This document shows, in pieces, positions 25,010-39,600 of a stretch of 64,000 bases of DNA. Position 1 is the first letter of the stretch, and every line of letters begins with the position of its first letter. The notes beneath the pieces are model-generated. The model did no database searches. It was not told the DNA's origin and worked only from the letters and a program-made list of their open reading frames with translations. The DNA is from Xanthomonas campestris pv. phormiicola (lineage in GTDB: Bacteria; Pseudomonadota; Gammaproteobacteria; Xanthomonadales; Xanthomonadaceae): NCBI GenBank assembly GCA_025666215.1, contig CP102593.1, positions 881,001 through 945,000 on the forward strand. The letters are read 5' to 3'. The position numbers were made by a program, and so were the translations under genes.

Positions 25010-27862
25010 CTACAGCTTGGCGCGCTGCTCGCGCAGGCCGGCCAGTTGCGTGGTCCAGTCGGCCAGGCGCGCGCGTTCCTGTTCGACCACCGCCGCCGGT
25101 GCGTTCTGCACGAAGGTGGCGTTGCCGAGCTTGCCGTTGCACTTGCCGATCTCCGCGTCCACGCGCTTGATCTCCTTGTCCAGGCGGGTGCGTTCGGCAT
25201 CCAGGTCGACCAGTCCTTGCAGCGGCACCAGCAGCCGCAGTTCGCCGACGATCGCCGCCGCCGCCGGCGGTGCGTCCTGCGCGGCGTCCAGCCACTGGAT
25301 CGCCTCCAGCCGCAGCAGGAACTTCAGCTGCGAGGCGCAGCGTTCCACCCGCGCGCGGTCCTCGGCATGGCCGCCCTGCAACAGCAGCGGCACCAGCCTG
25401 GACGGCGGCACGTTGAGTTCGCTGCGCACCCGGCGCAGCGCCGAGACCATGGCCTTGAGCCATTCGATGTCGGCCTCGGCACCGGCATAGGCGGCCACGT
25501 CCAACGCGCCTGCAAGCGGATACGGCTGCAGCGAGATGGTCGGCGCGGCGATGCCCAGGCGCGGCGCCACCTGCTGCCACAGTTCCTCGGTGACGAACGG
25601 GGTCAGCGGGTGCAGCAGGCGCAGCAGCGTCTCCAGCACCAGCAGCAGGGTGTGGCGGGTGCTGTCGGCGGCGACGGCGTCGTCGCCGTTCAGGGCCGGC
25701 TTGGTCAGCTCCAGGAACCAGTCGCAGAACTCGTTCCAGGCGAACTCGTACAGGCACTGCGCCAGCAGGTCGAAGCGGTAGGCGGCGTAGTGCGCCTGCG
25801 CTTCGGCAGCGACCTTGTCCAGCCGCACCAGGATCCACTTCTCGGCATCGGTGACCGGCGCGTGCTGTGCCGAGTCCCGGGTCCCGGGTCCCGAGTCCCG
25901 TCCCTCCGTGTTCATGAGCACGAAGCGGCTGGCGTTCCACAGCTTGTTGCAGAAATTCTTGTAGCCCTCGGCACGGCCGAGGTCGAACTTGATGTCGCGG
26001 CCGTGACCGGCCAGCGCGGCGATGGTGAAGCGCAGCGCGTCGGCGCCGTGGGCGATGATGCCCTCGGGGAATTCCTTGCGCGTGGCCTTCTCGATCTTCG
26101 GGGCGTCCTTGGGCTTCATCAGCCCGGTGGTGCGCTTGGCGACCAGGTCCTCGATGCTGATGCCGTCGATGATGTCCAGCGGATCGAGCACGTTGCCCTT
26201 GGACTTGGACATCTTCTGCCCGTCCTTGTCGCGGATCAGGCCGGTGATGTACACGTCGCGGAACGGCACCTGGCCGGTGAAGCTGTCGGTGGCCATGATC
26301 ATCCGCGCCACCCAGAAGAAGATGATGTCGAAGCCGGTGACCAGCACGCTCGACGGCAGGTAGCGTTCGAAGCCGCGCTCGGCCATGGCCTGCGGGTCGG
26401 GCCAGCCCATCGTCGAGAACGGCCACAGCTGCGAGGAGAACCAGGTCTCCAGCACGTCGCTGTCCTGGTGCAGGGCGACGTCGGCAGCCAGGCCATTTTC
26501 CGCGCGCGCCTGCGCCTCGTCGCGGCCGACGTAGCAGTTGCCGGCGTCGTCGAACCACGCCGGAATGCGGTGGCCCCACCACAGCTGGCGGCTGATGCAC
26601 CAGTCCTGGATGTTCTCCATCCAGTGGCGATAGGTGTTGATCCAGTTCGGCGGCACGAACTGGATCTGCCCGGACTCGACCAGTTCCAGGCCGCGCCTGG
26701 CCAGCGCGTCCATCTTCACGAACCACTGGTCGGTGAGATAGGGCTCGATCACCTGGCCGGTGCGGTCGCCGCGCGGCACCTGCAGCTTGTGCGGCTTGGT
26801 CTCCACCAGGATGCCGAGTTCCTCCAGCTCGGCCAATACCGCCTTGCGTGCGTCGTAGCGATCCAGGCCGCGGTATTTCTCCGGCGCGTTGTCGTTGATC
26901 GCCGCAGTCGGCGTGAACAGGTTGATCATCGGCAGGCCGTGGCGCACGCCGACCTGGTAATCGTTGAAGTCGTGCGCCGGGGTCACCTTGACCACGCCGG
27001 TGCCGAACGCGCGGTCCACGTAGGCGTCGCCGATCACCGGCACCTGGCGGCCGGTCAGCGGCAGCGTCACCGTCCTGCCGATCAGGTGCGCGTAGCGCGC
27101 ATCGTCCGGGTGCACCATCACCGCGGTGTCGCCGAGCAGGGTTTCCGGGCGCGTGGTGGCCACCACCAGGTAGTCGCGGGTCTCGCGCAGGGTCTCGTTG
27201 CCGTCGGCGTCGTGCTCGACGTGTTCGTAGCTGGCGCCGTCCTCGAGCGCGTAGGCGATCGACCACAGGAAGCCGTCTTCCTCGACGTTCTCCACTTCCA
27301 GGTCGGAGATCGCGGTCTTCAGCACCGGGTCCCAGTTGACCAGGCGCTGGCCGCGGTAGATCAGGCCCTGCTCGTGCCAGCGCACGAACGCCTCGACCAC
27401 CGCCGCCGACGGCTGCGGGTCCATGGTGAAGGTGCTGCGCGACCAGTCGCTGGAGGTGCCCAGGCGGCGCATCTGCCGCTCGATGGTGTCGCCCGACTGC
27501 GCCTTCCATTCCCACACCTTGGCGATGAAGCCCTCGCGCCCCAGCGAGTCGCGGGTCTCGCCCTTGCCTTCCAGCGCCAGGTTGCGCGACACCACCATCT
27601 CGGTGGCGATGCCGGCGTGGTCGCTGCCGACCTGCCACAGCGTGTCGAAGCCGCGCATGCGGTGGTAGCGCACCAGCGCGTCCATCAGCGTCTGCTGGAA
27701 GGCGTGGCCCATGTGCAGGGTGCCGGTCACGTTCGGCGGCGGCAGCAGCACCGTGTACGCCTCGCCCTGCCCGGACGGCTTGAAATAGCCGGCCGCCTCC
27801 CACTGGGCGTACAGGCGCGATTCGAAGGAGGTGGGGTCGTAGCTGGGGGCGAGGGTGGTCAT
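25010..27862 (-). CDS. valS: Valyl-tRNA synthetase
   Basis: This 950-residue class I synthetase has the HIGH motif as HMGH in [15 protein letters not shown] and KMSKS as QKMSKSKGN. The editing domain lies between them, starting around [20 protein letters not shown], and a C-terminal coiled-coil arm ends in the LREQRAKL tail. It charges tRNA-Val and hydrolyses mischarged threonine. In the loop after LMNTEG the protein reads [10 protein letters not shown], which is the translation of the heptamer repeat found across this region; the loop is only a few residues longer than in E. coli, so activity is probably unaffected. HolC lies immediately upstream, as the holC-valS pair does in E. coli. Confidence 0.97.
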   Translation of the reverse strand: MTTLAPSYDPTSFESRLYAQWEAAGYFKPSGQGEAYTVLLPPPNVTGTLHMGHAFQQTLMDALVRYHRMRGFDTLWQVGSDHAGIATEMVVSRNLALEGKGETRDSLGREGFIAKVWEWKAQSGDTIERQMRRLGTSSDWSRSTFTMDPQPSAAVVEAFVRWHEQGLIYRGQRLVNWDPVLKTAISDLEVENVEEDGFLWSIAYALEDGASYEHVEHDADGNETLRETRDYLVVATTRPETLLGDTAVMVHPDDARYAHLIGRTVTLPLTGRQVPVIGDAYVDRAFGTGVVKVTPAHDFNDYQVGVRHGLPMINLFTPTAAINDNAPEKYRGLDRYDARKAVLAELEELGILVETKPHKLQVPRGDRTGQVIEPYLTDQWFVKMDALARRGLELVESGQIQFVPPNWINTYRHWMENIQDWCISRQLWWGHRIPAWFDDAGNCYVGRDEAQARAENGLAADVALHQDSDVLETWFSSQLWPFSTMGWPDPQAMAERGFERYLPSSVLVTGFDIIFFWVARMIMATDSFTGQVPFRDVYITGLIRDKDGQKMSKSKGNVLDPLDIIDGISIEDLVAKRTTGLMKPKDAPKIEKATRKEFPEGIIAHGADALRFTIAALAGHGRDIKFDLGRAEGYKNFCNKLWNASRFVLMNTEGRDSGPGTRDSAQHAPVTDAEKWILVRLDKVAAEAQAHYAAYRFDLLAQCLYEFAWNEFCDWFLELTKPALNGDDAVAADSTRHTLLLVLETLLRLLHPLTPFVTEELWQQVAPRLGIAAPTISLQPYPLAGALDVAAYAGAEADIEWLKAMVSALRRVRSELNVPPSRLVPLLLQGGHAEDRARVERCASQLKFLLRLEAIQWLDAAQDAPPAAAAIVGELRLLVPLQGLVDLDAERTRLDKEIKRVDAEIGKCNGKLGNATFVQNAPAAVVEQERARLADWTTQLAGLREQRAKL
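25871..25900. repeat. Heptamer repeat arm inside valS
   Basis: Four 7-bp units (GAGTCCC, two GGGTCCC, GAGTCCC) lie in frame in valS and encode a surface loop. No facing inverted arm is present, so this is a half element. Confidence 0.8.
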
Positions 27863-27867
27863 AGGCG

Positions 27868-27972
27868 GGGAATCGGGAATCGGGAATGGGGAATCGACAA
27901 AGCGCGGCGCGGCGTTCGCCGCAATCGGTGGGGGAGAGCCACTATTCCCGATTCTCCATTCCCGATTCCCGG
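27868..27972. repeat. Heptamer palindrome between holC and valS
   Basis: Four GGGAATC-type units at 27868-27896 face four inverted units at 27944-27972 across about 47 bp. Transcribed, they would form a long hairpin just before the valS start codon. This is the GGGAATC variant of the family. Confidence 0.85.
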
Positions 27973-27977
27973 CTTCA

Positions 27978-28400
27978 TCACATGTCGTACTTGCTGACCT
28001 CGAAGCCCAGCGCCTTGTACTGTTTCCAGCGTTCGCGCAGCGGTTCGCGCGCGGTGGGGTCGGCCGGCACCACTTCCAGCACGCGCTCGCAGATGCCGCG
28101 GTAGGCGTCGTCGCGCAGGTTGATCACCAATGCGCGCGACGGCGCTTCCACGCCGGGCGGGACGATCAGCACCTGCGCCTCTTCCTCGTCGACATCGGCG
28201 CCGGCGATCTGGTGCGGGATGTAGGCGTCGTCGTCGAACGCCCACAGCAACTCGTCCAGCTCCTCGGCCTGCGTCTGGTCGCGCGCCAGCACCAGCGTCC
28301 ACAGGTTGGCGTCGTTGGCCTTGCGCGCCAGCTCGCACACCAGCCGCAGCGGCTCGGTGAGGAAGCGCGGCTTGGCGATCAGGTAGAAATCGGCGCGCAT
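27978..28400 (-). CDS. holC: DNA polymerase III chi subunit
   Basis: The 140-residue protein is the chi subunit of the replicative clamp loader complex, which binds single-strand binding protein and pairs with psi. The chi pattern is clear: [20 protein letters not shown] at the start, [16 protein letters not shown] in the middle and LVINLRDDA later. It lies directly upstream of valS, as in E. coli. A heptamer palindrome is present on each side of it. Its likely partner psi is encoded at 21735-22244. Confidence 0.93.
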   Translation of the reverse strand: MRADFYLIAKPRFLTEPLRLVCELARKANDANLWTLVLARDQTQAEELDELLWAFDDDAYIPHQIAGADVDEEEAQVLIVPPGVEAPSRALVINLRDDAYRGICERVLEVVPADPTAREPLRERWKQYKALGFEVSKYDM

Positions 28401-28406
28401 CAGAGC

Positions 28407-28525
28407 GGGGAACGGGGAATGGAGAATAGGGAATGGGAACAGCCGGCGGCGGCGAATGCGCCGCGCGCGGCGGGGGAAGACAGGGCGCTTTTCACGATTC
28501 CCGATTCCCCATTCTCAATTCCCGG
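28407..28525. repeat. Heptamer palindrome between pepA and holC, overlapping the pepA stop
   Basis: A degenerate run of GGGAAT-type units at 28407-28439 faces inverted GATTCCC-type units at 28496-28525 across about 56 bp. The inner part of the right arm supplies the last codons and the stop of pepA, so the element landed at, or has eroded into, the end of the gene. Confidence 0.8.
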
Positions 28526-29996
28526 CCGCAACGCGGTCGAGCAACCACTGCGACAACAACCCCACCGGCCGCCCGGTGGCCATGCCGCGCTTGCCTTCGT
28601 CGCTGGCCACGCCGGCGATGTCCAGGTGCGCCCAGCGCTGGCCTTCGGTGAAGCGCGACAGGAAGCAGCCGGCGGTGATGGCGCCGGCCCAGCGCCCGCC
28701 GATGTTGTAGACGTCGGCGAAGCTGGAGTCGAGCAGGCCCTGGTATTCGTCCCACAGCGGCAGGCGCCAGGCGCGGTCGAACACGTGCTCGCCGGCGGCC
28801 AGCAGCTCGTTGGCCAGGTCGTCGTGCTTGCTCATCAGGCCGGCGGTCTGGTGGCCGAGGGCGACCATGCAGGCGCCGGTCAGGGTGGCCACGTCGATCA
28901 GCGCCTCGGGGTTGAAGCGCTCGGCGTAGGTCAGCGCGTCGCACAGGATCAGGCGGCCTTCGGCGTCGGTGTTGCCGACCTCGATGGTCTTGCCGGACAT
29001 GCTGGTGATCACGTCGGAGGGGCGATAGGCGTTGCCGTCGATCGCGTTCTCCACCGCCGGCACCACCACCACCAGGTTCAGCGGCAGGCGCGCGGTGGCC
29101 GCGGCGACGAAGGTGCCGATGACGTTGGCGCCGCCGCACATGTCGTACTTCATCTCTTCGATGCCGCCCTGGGTCTTCAGGTTGACGCCGCCGGTATCGA
29201 AGGTGATGCCCTTGCCGACCAGCACGTAGGGCTTGGCGTCGCCGCCGCCGTGCCACTTCAGCACCAGCAGCCGCGGGCGGTTGGCCGAGCCGCGCGCCAC
29301 CGCCAGCAGCGAGCCCATGCCCAGTTCCTGCATCTGCGTCTCGTCGAGGATCTCGGCCTCGGCGCCGTCGACGCCGTGGGCGAACGCGGCCGCGGTCTCG
29401 GCCAGGTAGGCCGGGGTGCACAGGTTCGGCGGCAGGTTGCCGAGCTCGCGGGCGAACTTGACGCCGGCGGCGATGGCCTGGCCCTGGGCCAGCGCGGTGG
29501 CGTCCTCGCCGAGCACGGCCAGGCTGGCCAGGCCGCTGTCGTCGGGCTTCTTCTTGCCCAGCGTGGCGGTGTAGCGGTAGCAGGCGTGGTCGCTGGCGAT
29601 CACCGCCTGGCGGATCGCCCAGGCCTGGTCGCGGCCCTTGATCTCCAGCTCGGACAGGGTGAACAGCGCCTTGGCGCACGGCCCGCTCTTCAGCGCGCGC
29701 GCCGCGTCGCCGACCGCTTTCAGGTACTGCGGCACGCCGAACTTGGCGGCCTCGCCCAGGCCGACCACCAGCACGCGCGGTGCGGTGACCCCGGGCAGGT
29801 CGTGCAGCAGCACGCTGGCGCCGGTCTTGCCGCTGACGTCGCCGCGGCCGGCCAGGGCCGTCAGGCGTCCGTCGCTGGCCGCATCCAGGGCCTGGGCAGC
29901 GGGCGACAGGCGCTTGTCGGCGAACATGCCGACGACGATGCAATCGAACGCCGCGGTAGCCGGGGCGTCGTGGTTCAGGGTGAATTCCAGGGCCAT
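28515..29996 (-). CDS. pepA: Leucyl aminopeptidase (M17)
   Basis: This 493-residue cytosolic metallo-aminopeptidase has the M17 signature NTDAEGRL and the metal-binding [11 protein letters not shown]. It removes N-terminal residues, with preference for leucine, and E. coli PepA also binds DNA at cer and carAB sites. The N-terminal macro-like domain covers about residues 1-165 and the catalytic domain the rest. The final residues AGN and the TGA stop lie within a heptamer repeat arm. It diverges from lptF across 108 bp, the usual order in gammaproteobacteria. Confidence 0.96.
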   Translation of the reverse strand: MALEFTLNHDAPATAAFDCIVVGMFADKRLSPAAQALDAASDGRLTALAGRGDVSGKTGASVLLHDLPGVTAPRVLVVGLGEAAKFGVPQYLKAVGDAARALKSGPCAKALFTLSELEIKGRDQAWAIRQAVIASDHACYRYTATLGKKKPDDSGLASLAVLGEDATALAQGQAIAAGVKFARELGNLPPNLCTPAYLAETAAAFAHGVDGAEAEILDETQMQELGMGSLLAVARGSANRPRLLVLKWHGGGDAKPYVLVGKGITFDTGGVNLKTQGGIEEMKYDMCGGANVIGTFVAAATARLPLNLVVVVPAVENAIDGNAYRPSDVITSMSGKTIEVGNTDAEGRLILCDALTYAERFNPEALIDVATLTGACMVALGHQTAGLMSKHDDLANELLAAGEHVFDRAWRLPLWDEYQGLLDSSFADVYNIGGRWAGAITAGCFLSRFTEGQRWAHLDIAGVASDEGKRGMATGRPVGLLSQWLLDRVAAGN

Positions 29997-30104
29997 TGAT
30001 CAGATTCCGTTGGCAAATCCGTACAATCGCGGGTTGTTTACGTCCAGCCGGGTTAGGCTGGCTCCGCCGCGAACGAATCCGAGAGTTTAAATCAACCCAC
30101 CCCC

Positions 30105-31190
30105 ATGCCGAAGCTCGATCGATACCTGCTGCGCGATTTCATCCAGAGCTTCCTGGCGACCCTCATCGTCCTGCTGGTGGTCAGCGTCGGCGGCGTGCTG
30201 GTCGACATCCTGGGCAACATCGCCGATGGCCGCATCCCGGCCAAGTTGCTGTTCTCCCAGTTGGGCCTGCAGTTCGTGGTGTATCTGCCGCTGATCCTGC
30301 CGCTGGCGCTGATGCTGGGCCTGCTGCTGGCGCTGGCGCGGCTGTACCGCGACTCGGAAATGGCGGTGATCACCGCCATCGGCGTCGGCCCGCGGCGCCT
30401 GCTGCGGCCGATCCTGATGCTGGTGGTGCCGGTGGTGGCCCTGGTCGGGCTGTGCTCGCTGTGGCTGGGTCCCTGGGCCGACCGCACCTCCGACCGGCTG
30501 ATCGACGAGGCCAACCGCAGCCTGCTGATGGCCGGGCTGGAGGCCGGGCGCTTCACCCCGCTGTCCGACGGCGGCATCGTCTACATCAGTACCCTGTCCG
30601 GCGACGGCACCAAGCTGGGCAAGGTGTTCATGCAGCGGCAGAAGGACGACCGCCTGGACGTGGTCACCGCGCAGCGCGGCGCGATGTTCTTCGAGGGCAA
30701 GGCCGACCGCTACCTGCGCCTGGAGGACGGCTACCGCGTGGAAGGGCCGCTGGCCGGCGACGGCATGGACTACCGGCTGATGCGCTACGTCAGCAACGAC
30801 GTGGCCCTGCCGGACCGCGATGAGGCGCGCAAGGACGACGATCCGGAACTGCTGCCCACCGCCAAGCTGATCGGCGACCCGCGGCCGCAGGCCAATGCGC
30901 AGCTGCACGCGCGCATCGCCCCGCCGCTGCTGGCGCTGGCCTTCGCCCTGCTGACCCTGCCGCTGTCGCGCAGTTCGCCGCGGCAGCAGCGCTACGGCCG
31001 GATCATGCTGGCGTTCCTGGCCTACCTGGTCGGCACCAACCTGATGTTCATCGGCACCCAGTGGCTGAGCACCGACAAGCTGCCGCGCGCGCTGGGCCTG
31101 TGGTGGCTGACCGTGCCGCTGCTGGTGCTGGCGGTGTGGACCTATCTGCGCGACGGCCAGCTGTCGCGGCCGCGGAGGCAGGCGGCATGA
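30105..31190 (+). CDS. lptF: LPS export permease LptF
   Basis: This 361-residue inner membrane protein of the YjgP/YjgQ family has three N-terminal and three C-terminal transmembrane helices with a periplasmic jellyroll between (about residues 130-255). With LptG and the LptB ATPase it extracts lipopolysaccharide from the inner membrane and passes it to LptC. The N-terminus LDRYLLRDFIQSFLATLIVL is typical. The stop overlaps the lptG start (ATGA). It is divergent from pepA. Its promoter should lie in the 108-bp gap, where TACAAT at 30022-30027 is a possible -10 element without a well-spaced -35. Confidence 0.95.
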   Translation: MPKLDRYLLRDFIQSFLATLIVLLVVSVGGVLVDILGNIADGRIPAKLLFSQLGLQFVVYLPLILPLALMLGLLLALARLYRDSEMAVITAIGVGPRRLLRPILMLVVPVVALVGLCSLWLGPWADRTSDRLIDEANRSLLMAGLEAGRFTPLSDGGIVYISTLSGDGTKLGKVFMQRQKDDRLDVVTAQRGAMFFEGKADRYLRLEDGYRVEGPLAGDGMDYRLMRYVSNDVALPDRDEARKDDDPELLPTAKLIGDPRPQANAQLHARIAPPLLALAFALLTLPLSRSSPRQQRYGRIMLAFLAYLVGTNLMFIGTQWLSTDKLPRALGLWWLTVPLLVLAVWTYLRDGQLSRPRRQAA

Positions 31191-32293
31191 GGCTGCGTCC
31201 GAACCTGCACGACGTCTACGTCGGCCGCGCCGTGCTCGGCACCGTCCTGCTGACCTGGGCGGTGCTGCTCGGGCTCGACGTGATCATGGCCTTGTCCAAC
31301 GAATTCAAGGACATCGGCAAGGGCAGCTACAGCCTCGGCCACGCCGTGGCGTTCGTCGCCTACACCGTGCCGCGGCGTGCCTACACCCTGTTCCCGACCG
31401 GCGCGGTGATCGGCGTGCTGATGGGCCTGGGGCAGCTGGCGGCCACCTCCGAACTGACCGCGCTGCGCGCGCTGGGCCTGTCGCGGCCGCGGCTGAGCGT
31501 GGCGGCCGCCGCGACGATGGCGCTGCTGACCGCGGCGATGGTGTTCAGCGGCGAGACCCTGGCGCCGTGGGCGCAGAACCAGGCCGACACGATCAAGGCC
31601 AACGCCAAGTACAACGGCAACATGAGCATGGCCCGCTACTCCGGGGTGTGGGCGCGCGAGGGCGACACCTTCCTCAACGCGCAGGCCGGCGAGGAACATC
31701 TGGAAGGCAGCGGCGGCACCTGGCTGGAGCTGCGCGACGTGCGCCTGTACACGCTGGACCAGGACGGTCGCCTGGCCTCGCTGACCCACGCCACCACCGC
31801 CGAGCACCGCAGCAGCGGCTGGACCCTGAAGCAGGCCTACCGCGACACCTTCGCCGAGCGTTCGGTGCAGCGCGAGACGTTCGACAGCCTGCCGTGGGCC
31901 TCGCGGCTGGACGCCGCGGCGCTGGCCTCGGGCCTGGCCAAGCCGCGCAACCTGTCCGCGCACGACCTGCACACCAGCATCGAGTACCGGCGCCGCAACG
32001 GCCTGGACGCGCGCGACTACGAGGACCAGTACTGGAGCCGCTGGTTCTATCCGGTCAACGTGCTGGCGCTGTGCTTCGCCGCGATCCCGTTCGCGTTCGG
32101 CGCGCTGCGCAGCGGCGGCATGGGCAAGCGCCTGTTCCTGGGCATCCTGTTCGCGCTGGTGTTCTGGCTGCTGCAGCTGTTCTTCGGGCGCATGGCCGGC
32201 GCGCTCAAGTTCGACTACCGCATCGCCTACGCGTTGCCGCCGCTGGTGATGCTGACCGTGTCGTGGCTGTTGTTCCGCAAGCGCAGCAGTTGA
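31187..32293 (+). CDS. lptG: LPS export permease LptG
   Basis: This 368-residue second permease of the lipopolysaccharide exporter is the partner of LptF. It shares the six-helix layout with a periplasmic domain: N-terminal VYVGRAVLGTVLLTWAVLLG, coupling-helix region SELTALRALGLS, and a C-terminal helix pair ending with FRKRSS. The start overlaps the lptF stop by 4 bp, so the two are made in equal amounts. A short membrane protein gene follows after 4 bp. Confidence 0.95.
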   Translation: MRLRPNLHDVYVGRAVLGTVLLTWAVLLGLDVIMALSNEFKDIGKGSYSLGHAVAFVAYTVPRRAYTLFPTGAVIGVLMGLGQLAATSELTALRALGLSRPRLSVAAAATMALLTAAMVFSGETLAPWAQNQADTIKANAKYNGNMSMARYSGVWAREGDTFLNAQAGEEHLEGSGGTWLELRDVRLYTLDQDGRLASLTHATTAEHRSSGWTLKQAYRDTFAERSVQRETFDSLPWASRLDAAALASGLAKPRNLSAHDLHTSIEYRRRNGLDARDYEDQYWSRWFYPVNVLALCFAAIPFAFGALRSGGMGKRLFLGILFALVFWLLQLFFGRMAGALKFDYRIAYALPPLVMLTVSWLLFRKRSS

Positions 32294-32297
32294 GTCG

Positions 32298-32600
32298 ATG
32301 CGCCGGTTGAGCCTGCTCGGGGCGGGCCTGTGCCTGCTGTATGCAGTGCCGACCGCGTGGTGCGTGTGGGGTGCCCAGGGTGCCGACGACAAAGGGCACT
32401 TCGTATTGCTGCAACTGCCGTTGACCCCGCAGTTGCTGGTGCTGGATGCGCTGGGGGCCGACGCGTGGTTGCGCGGCATGTCCTGGATTGCCGGTTACGT
32501 GTTGCTGGTGCCGCCGCTGTTGCTATTGCTGTATCTGGCGGGACATGTGCTGGGGGCGACGTTGCGCCGCATCGCCATACGCCTTGCGCGACCGGGCTGA
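32298..32600 (+). CDS. Small membrane protein of unknown function
   Basis: The 100-residue product has two strongly hydrophobic segments, an N-terminal one (LLGAGLCLLYAVPTAWCVW) and one around residues 65-90 (IAGYVLLVPPLLLLLYLAG), and a basic C-terminus. I do not recognise the family. It follows lptG by 4 bp on the same strand, so it is probably translated from the lptFG message. An accessory role in LPS export is only a guess from position. The codon usage resembles the neighbours and the ATG is directly placed. Confidence 0.6.
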   Translation: MRRLSLLGAGLCLLYAVPTAWCVWGAQGADDKGHFVLLQLPLTPQLLVLDALGADAWLRGMSWIAGYVLLVPPLLLLLYLAGHVLGATLRRIAIRLARPG

Positions 32601-32668
32601 GCGGAGTGCCTTGCGCCGCAGTGGCATTGACGCGGCAATCGGGTTCGCCGCGTGCCCATGCGCTGCGG

Positions 32669-33151
32669 TCAGGGCGTTTGCTTCGGAAGTCGAACCAAGC
32701 GTGTGCCGCTGGCGCGGTCGTGCCACGCCAACCGTTCGCGATCCAGCAGCGCCCACCAGAACCCCAGCCCGCCCAGCAGCAGCGACAGCGTGCCGACCAG
32801 GTAGCGCCGCCACAGCGCGCCCCAGCCCGGCGTGCCGCCGTCGGCGCCGTGCAGGCGCAGCCGCCACGGGCGCATGCCCAGGGTCTGGCCGCCGCGGCGC
32901 CAGCTCAGCGTCGCGTACAGCCCGGCGGCCAGCCAGCAGCACAGCCACAGCAGCCACTGCAAGGCGCTGAACGGGGCGATGTTCTCGCGCGGCGCGTGGC
33001 CTTCGAGCGTGTAGCCCAGGGTGAACAGCGCCGAGATCGCGAACCACAGCGCCAGTACCGGCCAGGCATCGTAGAACAGCGCCAGCAGCCGCCACGGCAG
33101 CAGCGCACGCGGACGGGAAGCGGTGGCGGTGGACGCGGCGGTCATCGCCAC
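32669..33151 (-). CDS. RDD family membrane protein
   Basis: This 160-residue protein of the RDD family has three hydrophobic segments. The R-D-D pattern is seen as LLALFYDAWPVL in the first helix, RRGGQTLGMRPWRLRL after the second, and ALWRRYLVGTLSL leading into the last. RDD proteins are membrane proteins of uncertain function; some act as sodium/proton antiporters. It faces the lptFG group and lies alone. Two ATG codons, at 33151 and 33145, are equally possible starts. Confidence 0.85.
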   Translation of the reverse strand: MAMTAASTATASRPRALLPWRLLALFYDAWPVLALWFAISALFTLGYTLEGHAPRENIAPFSALQWLLWLCCWLAAGLYATLSWRRGGQTLGMRPWRLRLHGADGGTPGWGALWRRYLVGTLSLLLGGLGFWWALLDRERLAWHDRASGTRLVRLPKQTP

Positions 33152-33246
33152 AGCTTAGCGGCAGCGCCACCGGCGCGTCACCGGCTGCTACCGCGATCGG
33201 CGCAGCTCCCGCATTGCGCCGCGCAGAGTCAGCGCTAGGCTTTGCC

Positions 33247-33269
33247 CGAGTCCCGAGTCCCGAGTCCCG
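33247..33269. repeat. Single heptamer arm upstream of xerD
   Basis: Three GAGTCCC units lie 13 bp before the xerD start codon. No facing arm was found, so this is a half element. It covers the place where a ribosome-binding site or leader for xerD would lie. Confidence 0.85.
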
Positions 33270-33281
33270 TAAGCTCTCCCC

Positions 33282-34256
33282 ATGCCCGAACTCCGCACTC
33301 CCGCCGAACGCCGCCAGCAGGCGCAACGGCTCGCCCCGCTGCGCGATGCCGATGCCGCCGCGATCCAGCAGTTCCTGGACACGGCCTGGGCCGAGCAGGG
33401 CCTGGCGCGGCAGAGCCTGGACAGCTACCGGCGCGACCTGGAAGGCTTCGCGCGCTGGCGCGACGGCGCCGGCGGCGGCCTGCCCGGGGCCGATCGCCAG
33501 GCCTTGTTCGACTACCTGGCCTGGCGCACCCGGCTGGGCTATTCGCAGCGCAGCAACGCGCGCTGGCTGTCGTCGCTGCGCGCGTTCTTCGCCTTGCGCC
33601 TGCGCCGCGGCGAGCGCAGCGACGATCCGACCGCGTTGCTGGACCCGCCCAAGCTGCCGCGCTCCCTGCCCAAGGCCCTGGCCGAGAGTCAGATCGACGC
33701 GCTGCTGGCGACCCCGGACGACACCGCCCCGACCGGCCTGCGCGACCGCGCCATGCTCGAGCTGATGTACGCCGCGGGGCTGCGCGTCAGCGAGCTGGTC
33801 AACCTGCCGGCGAACGCGGTGAACCTGCGCCAGGGCGTGCTGCGGGTCACCGGCAAGGGCAGCAAGGAACGCCTGGTGCCGCTGGGCGAGGAATCGCAGC
33901 ACTGGCTGCAGCGCTACCTGGACACGGCGCGGCCGGCGCTGGCGGCGGGGCAGGCGGTGCCGGCCAGCGACGGCACCGTGCCGATGTTCATCGATGCGGC
34001 GCGGCGTCCGCTGAGCCGGCAGCAGTTCTGGGGCCTGGTCAAGCGCTATGCGGCGCTGGCCGGCATCGACCCGGCCTCGGTCAGCCCGCACGGCCTGCGC
34101 CACAGCTTCGCCACCCATCTGCTCAACCGCGGCGCCGACCTGCGCGCGCTGCAGATGCTGCTCGGGCACAGCTCGCTGTCCACCACCCAGATCTACACCC
34201 TGGTGGCGCGCGAACACCTGCAGAAACTGCACAGCAAGCACCATCCGCGCGGCTGA
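33282..34256 (+). CDS. xerD: Site-specific tyrosine recombinase XerD
   Basis: This 324-residue tyrosine recombinase with XerC resolves chromosome dimers at dif. The N-terminal SAM-like core-binding domain covers about residues 25-120. The catalytic domain has Arg in [10 protein letters not shown], His-x-x-Arg in [12 protein letters not shown], His in [10 protein letters not shown] and the nucleophile in QIYTLV. The following dsbC gene is also next to xerD in E. coli, which supports XerD over XerC. The start ATG lies just after a heptamer repeat arm. Confidence 0.94.
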   Translation: MPELRTPAERRQQAQRLAPLRDADAAAIQQFLDTAWAEQGLARQSLDSYRRDLEGFARWRDGAGGGLPGADRQALFDYLAWRTRLGYSQRSNARWLSSLRAFFALRLRRGERSDDPTALLDPPKLPRSLPKALAESQIDALLATPDDTAPTGLRDRAMLELMYAAGLRVSELVNLPANAVNLRQGVLRVTGKGSKERLVPLGEESQHWLQRYLDTARPALAAGQAVPASDGTVPMFIDAARRPLSRQQFWGLVKRYAALAGIDPASVSPHGLRHSFATHLLNRGADLRALQMLLGHSSLSTTQIYTLVAREHLQKLHSKHHPRG

Positions 34257-34368
34257 GGCGGCCGCGCGGCAGCCCTGTTCGCCTGCCGCGGCCACTGCGC
34301 CTGTTTACATGGAGCTGACCAATCGGTATGCGACAATCCGACCGATTCGCAGCCCTCATGGATAGCCA

Positions 34369-35175
34369 ATGCTCCGTTTTGCTCTTTTTGCGCTGCTGGG
34401 CGCCACCTCTCTTTCCGCCTGCGCGCAGCCGGCTTCGCCCACCGGCGGCACTGCCGCTGCCAAGCCGGCCGCCGCCGCTCCTGCCGGTGCCCCGGGCGAC
34501 CAGCGCGTGCGTGCGGCGCTGCTGCAGCTGGATCCGAACTTCAAGCCCGACTTCATCGGCGCCGCGCCGTTCCCGGGTTTCCGCGAAGTGGTGGTCGGCG
34601 GGCAGGTGCTGTACGTGTCCGACGACGGCCGCTACCTGTTCCAGGCGCAGCCGTTCGACATCCAGGAAAAGCAGTTCGCCTCCAGCGAGGGCCTGCTGAA
34701 CTACCGCCGCAAGCTGCTGGAATCGGCGCCGCGCACCGAGCGCATCGTGTTCGCCCCGGCCAACCCGAAGTACACCATCAGCGTGTTCACCGACATCGAA
34801 TGCGGCTACTGCCGCAAGCTGCACAGCGAGATCGCCGAGCTCAACAAGCAGGGCATCGCGGTGGAGTACCTGGCGTTCCCGCGCATGGGCCTGGGCAGCC
34901 AGGACTACAAGGACATGGTCGCGGTGTGGTGCGCTGCCGACAAGAAGAAGGCGCTGACCGAGGCCAAGGCCAGCGGCAAGGTGCCGGGCGCGGCCAACTG
35001 CAAGAACCCGGTGACCATGCAGTACAACCTGGGCCAGCGCCTGGGCGTCAACGGCACCCCGGCGATCTTCGCCCCGGACGGCACCCAGCTCGGCGGCTAC
35101 CTGCCGCCGGCGCAGCTGCGCCAGGCGCTGGACAAGCGCGCGGCCGAAACGGGCCGGGCGGGGGGCAGCCGCTAA
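34369..35175 (+). CDS. dsbC: Thiol:disulfide interchange protein DsbC
   Basis: This 268-residue periplasmic disulfide isomerase has an N-terminal DsbC dimerisation domain (about residues 45-110) and a thioredoxin fold with the CGYC active site in FTDIECGYCRKLH. The cis-proline loop is GVNGTPAIFAPDG. The N-terminus LFALLGATSLSAC has a lipobox, so the protein is probably a lipoprotein rather than a soluble periplasmic one as in E. coli; a Pro/Ala linker follows. The xerD-dsbC order is conserved. It helps fold disulfide-bonded exported enzymes, several of which are encoded nearby. Confidence 0.94.
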   Translation: MLRFALFALLGATSLSACAQPASPTGGTAAAKPAAAAPAGAPGDQRVRAALLQLDPNFKPDFIGAAPFPGFREVVVGGQVLYVSDDGRYLFQAQPFDIQEKQFASSEGLLNYRRKLLESAPRTERIVFAPANPKYTISVFTDIECGYCRKLHSEIAELNKQGIAVEYLAFPRMGLGSQDYKDMVAVWCAADKKKALTEAKASGKVPGAANCKNPVTMQYNLGQRLGVNGTPAIFAPDGTQLGGYLPPAQLRQALDKRAAETGRAGGSR

Positions 35176-35180
35176 GCGGT

Positions 35181-35341
35181 CGGGACTCGGGACTCGGGAC
35201 TCGGAAAAGCGGGTTCCGGGTGGCTGATCCGTTGTCGGCGGGCGATACGTCAAGTGCGAACTGGTTCCTGATTTCCCTGGGTTTTTTGCGGTCGCCGGCA
35301 ACTGCTTTTGCGAGTCCCGAGTCCCCAGTCCCGAGTCCCGG
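35181..35341. repeat. Heptamer palindrome between dsbC and purL
   Basis: Three GGGACTC units (35181-35204) face four GAGTCCC units, one with a mismatch (35311-35340), across about 106 bp. The element fills most of the gap between dsbC and purL and ends about 42 bp before the purL start. It is the largest copy in the window. Confidence 0.88.
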
Positions 35342-35382
35342 CTACACTACGCAGCCCGTTTACCTCACACGGTTCCCCGGAC

Positions 35383-39498
<4,116 letters not shown>

Positions 39499-39600
39499 GC
39501 GCGCCCACCTGCCGCGTCCGCCATCGGCGGGCGCGGCGGCATGTCGCAAGCGAGCACGCCCTGCGCCGGCCCGGCGCAGAGGGGCTATGCACAGCTCTGC

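Noticed and set aside
29996..30027. TTGATC and TACAAT as a promoter for lptF.
   Set aside because: The spacing is 20 bp, too long for a normal sigma70 promoter; kept only as a possible -10.
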